From: Deltaproteobacteria bacterium UBA7527
GTDB lineage: Bacteria > Desulfobacterota > Syntrophorhabdia > Syntrophorhabdales > Syntrophorhabdaceae
Reading direction: 5' to 3'
Length of the DNA: 14,891 bases
Assembly: GCA_002478225.1 (NCBI GenBank)
Contig: DLMV01000069.1
Span: 27,428-42,318, forward strand
In this document: piece after piece, positions 1 to 6,007 of the stretch
Numbering within the stretch: the stretch's first letter is position 1
Layout of the letters: each line of letters begins with the position of its first letter
Notes under the pieces: generated by a model
What the model was told of the DNA's origin: nothing
The model's input: only the letters and a program-made list of their open reading frames with translations
Database searches by the model: none
Translations under genes and position numbers: made by a program

Positions 1-134
1 GAATATCTAAATCCTAAACAAGCACGAATGCTCAAATGTTCAAATATCAAAACGTGAACAACATGCATTTACTTGGGACATTTAATATTTGAATTTTGAT
101 ATTGTTTCGGATTTCGATATTAGGATTTGGTGCT
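1..134. repeat. AT-rich degenerate 7-bp repeat spacer with inverted arms
   Basis: The spacer before the sensor kinase is built from related short words, such as CTCAAAT, GTTCAAA, TATCAAA and, on the other side, TTTGAAT, TTTGATA, GGATTTC, that recur about every 7 bp. Positions 2-21 and 102-121 are reverse complements at 18 of 20 positions, so the block could fold into a long imperfect hairpin. No coding potential is seen. The function is unknown. Confidence 0.7.
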
Positions 135-137
135 TAA

Positions 138-143
138 TATAAT
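138..143 (+). promoter_or_regulatory. Candidate -10 element (TATAAT) for the sensor kinase gene
   Basis: A perfect TATAAT lies 26 bp before the ATG at 170, directly after the repeat block. No good -35 hexamer is seen at 16-18 bp spacing, so this is only a candidate. In AT-rich sequence such a match can arise by chance. Confidence 0.35.
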
Positions 144-169
144 GTTTTATCCTGCGAGCTGAAGTTATC

Positions 170-2299
170 ATGAGATACAGAAAAGAACTTTTTATCGCAT
201 TGCTTATATGCATTACCCTCGGTATTCTCGTCTACCTCGAGACACAGCTCCCTTTCTTTACAAAATTCCTCCCCGTAGGGGAGAACAAGCTCATCATTAT
301 TATCCTCAATATCAACCTGCTGCTGATCCTCCTCCTCTTTTTCCTCATCACGAGAACAGTGGTAAAGGCCTATATTGAGAAAAAGCGAGGGATCTGGGGA
401 TCCGGCCTCAAGCAGAAACTTACCTCAACACTGCTCTTTATCTCCATCGTGCCTTCTTTTACGCTTTTCATCCTTGCCACCGGTTTTTTCTATATCAGTA
501 TGGACAAGTGGTTCAGTCAGAAGATAGAGGATACGATAGAAAATGCCCTCAACCTCACACAATTCCATTATGAAGATATCTTTAACCGGCATGAAAAGAT
601 CGGCGCATCGCTGGCCGGAGAGATAAAAAGAAGGAGACTGCTGGATAATGAGACCGAATTGAGCGCTTATATTCGTGGAAGCGCCGGGACATATTTTTTG
701 GATTACCTTTCTGTCCACAAGGTGTCAGGAGGGATCATCAGGGTCAAGGGCATGTTCAAAGAGGACTTCGATGAAAGGTTGTCGAAGAAGCTTAAGGATG
801 CGATCCAGGGCAACAGCACACGCGAGACCATTCCCGTCGAGGAGGGCGAACTGGTCATTACCGGCACAAAGGTCCTTGACGATGCCGGCAACATGCGCGC
901 GCTTTTGTTTGTCGGCGATACCATCAAGATACATGGATCACAGCGGATCAAGGAGATCGCCGCTACACACAAGGAATTCAAAGAATCGCGGGCATTTAAA
1001 AAGGTCCTTAAATACAGTTTTATCATACCCCTTTTTCTCATTACCATCCTGACGATCTTCTTTTCCATGTGGGTGGGGATAAAGATGGCCGCCGAGATCA
1101 CCATCCCCATTGAACGCATCAAGGAAGGCGCATCGATCATAGCGAAAGGCAAGTTCGACATAAACCTCGAAGAGCGGGGCAAGGACGAGATAGGAACCCT
1201 TGTGAGGGCTTTTAACAGCATGGCAAGGGAGCTCCAGATAACAAAAGATGAGATAGAGGAGAAGCGAAGGTACATAGAGGTCATCCTCGACAACGTTGCA
1301 ACAGGGATCATCTCTACGGACACGCGCGGGAACATCCTTCTTCTTAACAGGGCGGCGAGGACGATACTGGGCATCGAGAGAGACCAGTTGGTTGGAACAC
1401 CGCTTAAGGACGTCCTCGGCGATGATTTCAGGGATCTCATGAAATCCTTTCTAAAAGAGGTCAAGAGGGCGGACAGCGGGAGCATCACAAAGGAAGTGAG
1501 GCTCAATCTCAAGAAGGATGTAACATACATCAGAGCTTCTTTGACAATTTTAAAGGATGAGGCGAAGAAATCAGAGGGGTTCATTATTGCCTTTGATGAT
1601 ATAACGCACATTGTGCGGGCGGAAAAGCTTGCGACCTGGAGGGAGATCGCGAGGAAGCTGACCCACGAGATCAAAAATCCGTTGACGCCGATCATCCTTT
1701 CTGCCGAGCGGATCAGGAGAAAATTGCTGGCGCAGTTCACCGGTGAAGAGAAAGAGGTCCTCGACGAGACGACATCCGTCATTATACGCTCTGTGGATGA
1801 TATTAAAGATATCGTGAACGAGCTCACCAAACTGACCCACACCTCACAGACGAAAACACTTGAGGACCTGAATGCCATCGTGGAGGAGACTGTCGGCCTT
1901 TATAAGCACCTCTATCAAAATATCACTTTTCGTTATAAGAACGAAGGGATACCACCGTTAAGGGTAGACAGGGACGGGATCAAGAGGGCGCTCATCAATC
2001 TCATCACCAATTCAGTGAAGGCCATCGATGACGGTCAGGGCACGATCACTATCCAAACGAGCTACTCGAAGGAGAAAGGCGTGGGCATCATAGAGGTTGC
2101 CGATACCGGGAAAGGTGTTCCTGATGAGGACAAGGAGAAGATCTTTGACCCCTATTTTACCAAGGACAAAGAAGGACAGGGCCTTGGCCTGGCGATAGTC
2201 CATGCCATTATACTTGAACACCACGGGAAGATCCGCGTGGAAGACAATGTCCCTAAGGGAGCAAGGTTCATCATTGAGCTCCCGATCATAGAAACGTAG
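170..2299 (+). CDS. NtrY-like membrane sensor histidine kinase (HAMP-PAS-HisKA-HATPase)
   Basis: This 709-residue protein is a sensor kinase that should autophosphorylate on histidine and pass the phosphate to a response regulator, usually a sigma-54 activator of the NtrX type. Hydrophobic segments lie near residues 7-27, 40-63, 86-110 and 283-305, with a probable extracytoplasmic sensor region between the last two. HAMP (about 305-357) and PAS (about 368-480) follow. The H-box is LTHEIKNPLTP with phospho-acceptor H499, preceded by a WREIARK motif typical of NtrY. The ATPase domain shows N610 and N614 (N box), DTGKG from D645 and a GQGLGLAIV glycine box. All catalytic motifs are intact. No response regulator adjoins it: smpB is downstream and at least 169 bp of repeat spacer upstream, so its partner is outside the window. 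The ligand is unknown; NtrY family assignment is confident, a role in nitrogen control is not. Confidence 0.93.
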   Translation: MRYRKELFIALLICITLGILVYLETQLPFFTKFLPVGENKLIIIILNINLLLILLLFFLITRTVVKAYIEKKRGIWGSGLKQKLTSTLLFISIVPSFTLFILATGFFYISMDKWFSQKIEDTIENALNLTQFHYEDIFNRHEKIGASLAGEIKRRRLLDNETELSAYIRGSAGTYFLDYLSVHKVSGGIIRVKGMFKEDFDERLSKKLKDAIQGNSTRETIPVEEGELVITGTKVLDDAGNMRALLFVGDTIKIHGSQRIKEIAATHKEFKESRAFKKVLKYSFIIPLFLITILTIFFSMWVGIKMAAEITIPIERIKEGASIIAKGKFDINLEERGKDEIGTLVRAFNSMARELQITKDEIEEKRRYIEVILDNVATGIISTDTRGNILLLNRAARTILGIERDQLVGTPLKDVLGDDFRDLMKSFLKEVKRADSGSITKEVRLNLKKDVTYIRASLTILKDEAKKSEGFIIAFDDITHIVRAEKLATWREIARKLTHEIKNPLTPIILSAERIRRKLLAQFTGEEKEVLDETTSVIIRSVDDIKDIVNELTKLTHTSQTKTLEDLNAIVEETVGLYKHLYQNITFRYKNEGIPPLRVDRDGIKRALINLITNSVKAIDDGQGTITIQTSYSKEKGVGIIEVADTGKGVPDEDKEKIFDPYFTKDKEGQGLGLAIVHAIILEHHGKIRVEDNVPKGARFIIELPIIET

Positions 2300-2318
2300 A
2301 GGCAGCCAATAAAAGGCT

Positions 2319-2378
2319 GCTCATAGCTCACGGCTTATGACAAATCGTATATCGTAGTTCGTATATCGTATATCGGGG
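2319..2378. repeat. Degenerate 7-bp repeats (CTCATAG and TCGTATA words)
   Basis: Just after the kinase gene there are heptamers of the type CTCATAG/CTCACGG/CTTATGA, then TCGTATA/TCGTAGT/TCGTATA/TCGTATA. The first set resembles the reverse complement of the CATGAGC words at 2511-2534 (about 18 of 23 positions). The GCAGCC...GGCTGC hairpin at 2302-2320 lies just before, but no T-tract follows it. Confidence 0.7.
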
Positions 2379-2403
2379 TTATAAAAAAAGTTCTGTGTCA
2401 GGC

Positions 2404-2445
2404 GTTCGGTATTCGGTGAGAGATACCGATCGTAGCTCTCCGAAC
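2404..2445. repeat. Imperfect inverted repeat upstream of smpB
   Basis: GTTCGG at 2404-2409 pairs with CCGAAC at 2440-2445, with further partial pairing inside (GAGAG/CTCTC). It could be a weak hairpin or another diverged heptamer pair (TTCGGTA, TTCGGTG). No T-tract follows directly, so a terminator role is not supported. Confidence 0.4.
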
Positions 2446-2460
2446 CTCGTTTTCACTTGT

Positions 2461-2534
2461 CCAGCATCCAGTATCGAGCATCCAGCAACAAGTATCCAGT
2501 ATCTGGTTTGCCATGAGCCATCAGCCATGAGCCG
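2461..2534. repeat. Degenerate 7-bp repeats (CAGTATC and CATGAGC words)
   Basis: Positions 2461-2506 read as consecutive heptamers of the type CAGCATC, CAGTATC, GAGCATC, CAGCAAC, AAGTATC, CAGTATC. Positions 2511-2534 read CATGAGC, CATCAGC, CATGAGC. The array ends about 50 bp before the smpB ATG, just upstream of the predicted core promoter. Confidence 0.8.
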
Positions 2535-2548
2535 GTTTGGGGCTGTCC

Positions 2549-2577
2549 TTTCAATCACGGCCTTTCTGTGTTATACT
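2549..2577 (+). promoter_or_regulatory. Candidate extended -10 promoter of smpB
   Basis: TGTTATACT at 2569-2577 is an extended -10 (TGn plus TATACT, 5 of 6 consensus), with a weak TTTCAA 17 bp upstream at 2549-2554. The expected start, 7 nt after the -10, is position 2584, which is the A of the smpB ATG. No Shine-Dalgarno sequence precedes that ATG. Confidence 0.5.
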
Positions 2578-2583
2578 ATTGAT

Positions 2584-3030
2584 ATGAAAGTGATCTGCGC
2601 GAACAAAAAGGCATACCACGATTACCACATCGAGGAGAAGTTCGAGGCCGGTATCGTGCTGACAGGGACCGAGGTCAAGGCGCTCCGCGAGGGCAAGGCG
2701 AACCTGAAGGACAGCTACGCGCGGGCCAAGGACGGGGAGCTCTTTCTTGTAAACGCCCACATAAGCCCTTATTCATGCGGGAACATCTACAACCACGACC
2801 CAAAGCGGACCCGGAAGCTCCTCATGCACGCAAGGGAGATAGACAGGCTGATGGGCAAGGTGAAGGAAAGAGGGTTCACGCTGGTGCCCCTGTCGCTTTA
2901 CTTCAATAAGCGCAACATGGCAAAGATGGAGATCGCGCTGGCAAAGGGCAAGACCCTCTATGATAAGAGGGAAATCATAAAACGGAAGGACGAAAAAAGA
3001 CTGACCGCGAGGGAGATGCGGCAGAGATGA
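2584..3030 (+). CDS. smpB: SsrA-binding protein SmpB
   Basis: SmpB binds tmRNA and delivers it to stalled ribosomes in trans-translation. The 148-residue product has the usual family length. It carries the characteristic N-terminal stretch with ANKKAYHDY, the TGTEVKALREGKANLKDSY region (about 27-45), HISPYSCGN and HDPKRTRKLLMH (about 59-82), and the basic tail KGKTLYDKREIIKRKDEKR (121-139) that enters the decoding centre. I chose the ATG at 2584 because the protein homology begins there. The frame stays open upstream to 2395, but that part translates the repeat array and is not SmpB-like. The tmRNA gene follows 136 bp downstream on the same strand, and the two may be co-transcribed. No ribosome-binding site is visible (see promoter entry). 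Confidence 0.97.
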   Translation: MKVICANKKAYHDYHIEEKFEAGIVLTGTEVKALREGKANLKDSYARAKDGELFLVNAHISPYSCGNIYNHDPKRTRKLLMHAREIDRLMGKVKERGFTLVPLSLYFNKRNMAKMEIALAKGKTLYDKREIIKRKDEKRLTAREMRQR

Positions 3031-3032
3031 AA

Positions 3033-3156
3033 CTCGATACCCGATACTTAAAGGCCGGTACTCGATGCTTGATGCTCGATGCTCGCTCAAGCTATTTCAG
3101 CAACCAGTATCCAGCAACCAGTATCCAGCAACCAGTATCCAGCAACCAGCATCCGG
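3033..3156. repeat. Heptamer array between smpB and ssrA, including 14-bp tandem repeats
   Basis: Two halves are seen. Positions 3033-3090 carry heptamers such as CTCGATA, CCCGATA, CTCGATG, CTTGATG, CTCGATG. Positions 3098-3153 are four tandem copies of a 14-bp unit CAGCAACCAGTATC (3098, 3112, 3126, 3140), three identical and the last with one change. Each 14-bp unit is itself two heptamers. The two halves are partly reverse-complementary (GATGCTCG against CAGCATC-type words). The array ends 10-13 bp before the mature tmRNA 5' end. Confidence 0.9.
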
Positions 3157-3166
3157 ATTTTATTAT

Positions 3167-3518
3167 GGGGGCGACAGGTTTCGACAGGGATGTAAGGGTC
3201 AAAGAGGCATGCCGGGTTACTGCTTACCCGTACCCAAGCGGAACTAAACACAACTGCAGACTCTCACGAGTACGCACTAGCCGCGTAAAGCGGCTACATC
3301 ATCCGGACTTTCTTTCTGCTTTAAGTCCGGAATGGTGTCATACAAGCAGGATAGCCTCCCTGAACGCCTGTACAGGTAGGCGAAGACTTGCAGGCTGGGA
3401 TGGCGGAAAACCTGTCAGAGGGTGCTTCGCCGTCCGAGATCAAAACACTGACTAAGCATGTAGTCTCTCTGATCGCCTTCTTCTTTGGACGCGGGTTCGA
3501 TTCCCGCCGCCTCCACCA
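3167..3518 (+). ncRNA. ssrA: tmRNA (transfer-messenger RNA)
   Basis: This 352-nt gene encodes the tmRNA that rescues stalled ribosomes and tags the unfinished protein for destruction. The 5' end GGGGGCGACAGG followed by TTTCGACAGGG is the typical tmRNA start. GGGGGCG at 3167-3173 pairs with CGCCTCC at 3508-3514 to make the acceptor stem (one G-U pair). The T-arm GCGGG-TTCGATT-CCCGC lies at 3491-3507, and CCA (3516-3518) is encoded. The tag reading frame starts at GCA 3256 and encodes ADSHEYALAA, ending with TAA at 3286-3288, inside the loop of the stem TAGCCGC/GCGGCTA (3278-3296). A pseudoknot-like pair CCGGACTT/AAGTCCGG follows. No separate strong promoter is visible upstream, and no T-rich terminator follows. 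Confidence 0.97.
3256..3288 (+). other. tmRNA proteolysis-tag reading frame
   Basis: The ten codons GCA GAC TCT CAC GAG TAC GCA CTA GCC GCG plus TAA encode ADSHEYALAA. The YALAA end is the conserved degradation signal, and ten codons is the usual tag length. The resume codon GCA was chosen by alignment to the Ala-starting tags known from other bacteria; the upstream TAAACACAACT fits the A-rich context before resume codons. Confidence 0.88.
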
Positions 3519-3554
3519 AATAGGTATCAAAGGCAACGTCCTGTCTGTCGGCGA

Positions 3555-3585
3555 CGGGTTAAACCGTGCCCGCCGCCTCCACCAA
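3555..3585 (+). repeat. Decayed partial duplicate of the tmRNA 3' end (possible attachment-site remnant)
   Basis: Positions 3569-3585 repeat exactly, for 17 nt, the tmRNA end at 3503-3519 (the T-arm 3' side, acceptor strand, CCA and one further A). CGGGTT at 3555-3560 also matches 3492-3497 in the T-arm, but the loop has 8 nt in place of 5, so the copy is not a working tRNA-like end. The offset is 66 bp. The 3' ends of ssrA genes are well-known integration sites that are duplicated when an element inserts; this could be the scar of a lost element. No integrase is present. Confidence 0.7.
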
Positions 3586-3622
3586 CATATTGACCCCTTA
3601 ACCGACAGGTTGAAGGTGTTCA

Positions 3623-3651
3623 TTCATTTCAGCAGGACAAAAAAGGATAAT
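3623..3651 (+). promoter_or_regulatory. Weak promoter candidate for the methyltransferase gene
   Basis: GATAAT at 3646-3651 (5 of 6) has TTCATT at 3623-3628, 17 bp upstream (3 of 6). A start near 3658 would leave a leader of only about 5 nt and would exclude the GGTGAGG (3654-3660) that otherwise looks like a ribosome-binding site. The two readings conflict, so confidence is low. Confidence 0.25.
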
Positions 3652-3662
3652 ACGGTGAGGAT

Positions 3663-4562
3663 ATGAAGAAGAAGAGAATGTTGAGTATGGCCATGCAAGG
3701 GGCGATCATCCTCTTTGCGTTCATGGCAGCCTTGTCGCCCTGGGGGTGCCAGCTTTTCGGACAGCAGGCAACACAGGGACAAGGCAAACCTGCCCTCGAT
3801 GTCCCCTACGAGCCGACAAGCTATAAGATCGCGAGAGAGATGCTCAACATCGCGAACGTAACATCTGCCGACATGGTCTACGACCTCGGCTGCGGGGACG
3901 GCAGGATCGTGATCATGGCGGCAAAAGAGCGAAAGGCAAGGGGCGTCGGAGTTGATCTGGACCCGGCGCGCATCAGGGAGAGCAATGAGAACGCAAAAGC
4001 TGCCGGGGTCATCCATCGTGTAAAATTCATGGAACAGAATCTTTTTGATACGGATATCAGCGACGCCACCGTTGTAATGCTCTATCTCTGGCCGGAGGTG
4101 AACCTGAAGCTCCGGCCGAAGCTTCTCAAGGAGCTTATGCCCGGAACCCGCATCGTCTCACACAGCCACACTATGGGCGATTGGAAGCCTGAAGCCGAGA
4201 CAAAGGTAGAGGGGCATTATCTCTACTACTTCATTGTCCCAGCTAATAGTACAGGCACATGGAGATTGATCGGTTCCGACCTGAACCCCGGCTTTCTCCT
4301 GCTTACACAGAAATTCCAGATGGTTCAGGGCTCAATGTCTGTTGGTCCTGGCACATACCCTGTTATAAATGGCCGCCTCAGGGGCAGCCATATCCGTTTT
4401 ACAATTGAAAGAGTGGTCCGGGGAATTAAGGAGATCCTTTTATTCGAGGGCAACGTCTCCGGCAACGGCATGGAAGGGACGATAAAGAACGAAATGGGCA
4501 ACGTGGTGAGCGCCTGGAAGGCTGTGCGGGATCCTGCCACCTCTGTGCCTATTGCAGAGTAG
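3663..4562 (+). CDS. Class I SAM-dependent methyltransferase with N-terminal signal or anchor
   Basis: This 299-residue protein has a Rossmann-type methyltransferase domain. Motif I is DLGCGDG (74-80), and VGVDLD with acidic D98 follows at the end of the next strand. The region VPYEPTS, then motif I, then LRPKLLKELMPGTRIVSHSHTMGDW is a recurring pattern in bacterial proteins annotated simply as methyltransferase. A hydrophobic stretch at about 9-27 after a basic N-terminus (MKKKR) looks like a signal peptide or anchor; C29 follows it, but SPWGC is not a standard lipobox. Residues about 200-299 form a separate glycine-rich, probably beta-stranded domain (GNVSGNGMEGT). The substrate is unknown. 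Export is puzzling because SAM is cytoplasmic. The ATG at 3663 has GGTGAGG just before it; ATG at 3678 is an alternative that would keep the hydrophobic stretch. Confidence 0.85.
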   Translation: MKKKRMLSMAMQGAIILFAFMAALSPWGCQLFGQQATQGQGKPALDVPYEPTSYKIAREMLNIANVTSADMVYDLGCGDGRIVIMAAKERKARGVGVDLDPARIRESNENAKAAGVIHRVKFMEQNLFDTDISDATVVMLYLWPEVNLKLRPKLLKELMPGTRIVSHSHTMGDWKPEAETKVEGHYLYYFIVPANSTGTWRLIGSDLNPGFLLLTQKFQMVQGSMSVGPGTYPVINGRLRGSHIRFTIERVVRGIKEILLFEGNVSGNGMEGTIKNEMGNVVSAWKAVRDPATSVPIAE

Positions 4563-4595
4563 AGAGCAAGCCGGGCGCCAAGTGGCTGCCGCCGG

Positions 4596-4622
4596 TTGAC
4601 TCACCACCTCAATTCTGATAAC
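4596..4622 (+). promoter_or_regulatory. Weak promoter candidate for the aminopeptidase-lon pair
   Basis: TTGACT at 4596-4601 is 5 of 6 to the -35 consensus. The best nearby -10 is GATAAC at 4617-4622 (4 of 6), with a short 15-bp spacer. No CIRCE-like or sigma-32-like heat-shock element is recognised before this gene or before lon. Confidence 0.3.
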
Positions 4623-4635
4623 CTTATAGGTCTAC

Positions 4636-5988
4636 ATGCAGAAACAATCCGGCTGGAAGCAAAAATCCAAAGAAGATATTCAAAAGATCTTCCGGTTCTG
4701 CGAGGAATACAAGACCTTCCTTGACAGGTCTAAGACAGAAAGGGAGGCTGCGCGGTATATAAGGGATCACCTTGCAAAGAATGGTTTCTCAGAGGATCAT
4801 TCCGGCGAAAAGGTTTTTCGCGTCAATAAGGGAAAAGAGGTGATCGCGTTCCACAGGGGAGAGAAAGACCCGGCGGACGGCCTCAGGATAATCGTGGCGC
4901 ATATCGATGCACCGAGGCTTGACCTGAAGCAGGATCCCATCTACGAAGATGTTGACCTTGCCCTTCTCCGTACCCACTACTACGGGGGCATCAAAAAGTA
5001 CCAGTGGGTTGCCATCCCGCTTGCCCTCCATGGCGTGGTTGTAAGGGCTGACGGGACGGTGGTGGAAATAACCATCGGCGAATCAGATGACGAACCCGTC
5101 TTCCTCATCGACGACCTCCTGCCCCATCTGTCCCGGAAGACCCAGGATGAGAAGAAGCTGTCAGAGGCAATAGAAGGGGAAAAGCTTATCGTTCTTTTCG
5201 GGAACATCCCCCTTGTCGGCAGGGAGAAGGATGCTGTAAAGCAGTTCGCATTGCATATATTGAAAGACAGATATATGATCAGCGAAGATGATCTTATCAG
5301 CGCAGAGCTTGAGATCGTGCCGGCCTTCAAGGCGCGGGACGTCGGCATCGACAGGAGCATGATCGGGGCCTACGGCCAGGATGACCGGGCATCCGCCTTC
5401 ACACTCCTTAAGGCGATCTGCGGAGACGAAACGCCACAGCGCCCGTGCCTTGCCATATTCACGGACAAGGAGGAGATCGGGTCCGAGGGCAATACGAGCA
5501 TGAGGTCCAGTTTTTTGCAGCTCTTCGTGTATGATGTCCTTCAAGGCATGGGCATCAAAGCCGATGAGGCCGCGATCCGGAAGGCCCTGTTCAACTCGAA
5601 GGCATTGTCCGCGGACGTGAATGGCGCTGTCAACCCTGCATTCCAGGACGTGCACGAGAAACAGAATGCATGCTATCTCGGCCGCGGCGTCTGCATCTCG
5701 AAATTTACCGGCCATCTCGGCAAGACCGGGGCAAGCGATGCGAACGCCGAATATGTAGGCGAGATACGCCGTCTTTTTGATCGCGCGGGCGTTATCTGGC
5801 AGACCGGGGAGATGGGAAAGATCGACGAAGGAGGAGGCGGAACAGTGGCGAAATTCCTTGCCGCTTACGGCATGGACATAATCGATTGCGGCGCCCCGCT
5901 CCTTACCATGCACTCGCCTTATGAGATATCGAGCAAGATCGATATCTACGAAACATACCGCGCTTTCCAGGTCTTTTTCAGATCGTAG
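4636..5988 (+). CDS. M18 family zinc aminopeptidase
   Basis: This cytoplasmic metallo-aminopeptidase of 450 residues removes N-terminal residues from peptides. Family M18 signatures are all seen: HIDAPRLDLK with H89 and D91, GQDDRAS with D249/D250, DKEEIGSEGN with E279/E280, SADVNGAVNP with D327, and H426 in MHSPYEISSKID. These cover the expected two-zinc site and catalytic base. Length and motif wording resemble the group named aminopeptidase 1 (apeA in Thermotoga) more than eukaryotic aspartyl aminopeptidase, though I cannot confirm the subgroup. The ATG at 4636 has a modest TAGGT about 5 nt upstream. lon begins only 19 bp after its stop, so the two genes are probably co-transcribed. This would place peptide trimming next to an ATP-dependent protease. 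Confidence 0.93.
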   Translation: MQKQSGWKQKSKEDIQKIFRFCEEYKTFLDRSKTEREAARYIRDHLAKNGFSEDHSGEKVFRVNKGKEVIAFHRGEKDPADGLRIIVAHIDAPRLDLKQDPIYEDVDLALLRTHYYGGIKKYQWVAIPLALHGVVVRADGTVVEITIGESDDEPVFLIDDLLPHLSRKTQDEKKLSEAIEGEKLIVLFGNIPLVGREKDAVKQFALHILKDRYMISEDDLISAELEIVPAFKARDVGIDRSMIGAYGQDDRASAFTLLKAICGDETPQRPCLAIFTDKEEIGSEGNTSMRSSFLQLFVYDVLQGMGIKADEAAIRKALFNSKALSADVNGAVNPAFQDVHEKQNACYLGRGVCISKFTGHLGKTGASDANAEYVGEIRRLFDRAGVIWQTGEMGKIDEGGGGTVAKFLAAYGMDIIDCGAPLLTMHSPYEISSKIDIYETYRAFQVFFRS

Positions 5989-6007
5989 AATGGAGGCTTA
6001 AGAATCT

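Noticed and set aside
703..1878. Long minus-strand open frame (391 codons) inside the kinase gene
   Set aside because: It is antisense to an intact kinase with all motifs, its translation is Ser/Arg/Leu-rich without domains, and it has no ribosome-binding site.
2302..2320. Terminator after the kinase gene
   Set aside because: A 6-bp stem GCAGCC/GGCTGC exists but there is no T-tract; the following bases are TCATAGC.
2395..2583. N-terminal extension of SmpB
   Set aside because: The frame is open but translates the heptamer array; SmpB homology and normal length begin at the ATG at 2584.
3098..3153. CRISPR array
   Set aside because: The units are 14 bp in direct tandem without spacers, and no cas gene is present.
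3545..3608. Hairpin terminator after tmRNA (CTGTCGG 3545-3551 with CCGACAG 3602-3608)
   Set aside because: The stem is only 7 bp with a loop of about 50 nt and no T-tract follows.
3321..3623. Minus-strand open frame across the tmRNA gene
   Set aside because: The tmRNA is certain from both ends, acceptor stem and tag; the frame contains translated antisense tRNA-like sequence often misannotated as protein.
5161..5913. Minus-strand 250-codon open frame inside the aminopeptidase gene
   Set aside because: It is the shadow of a gene with complete M18 motifs and shows no recognisable domain.
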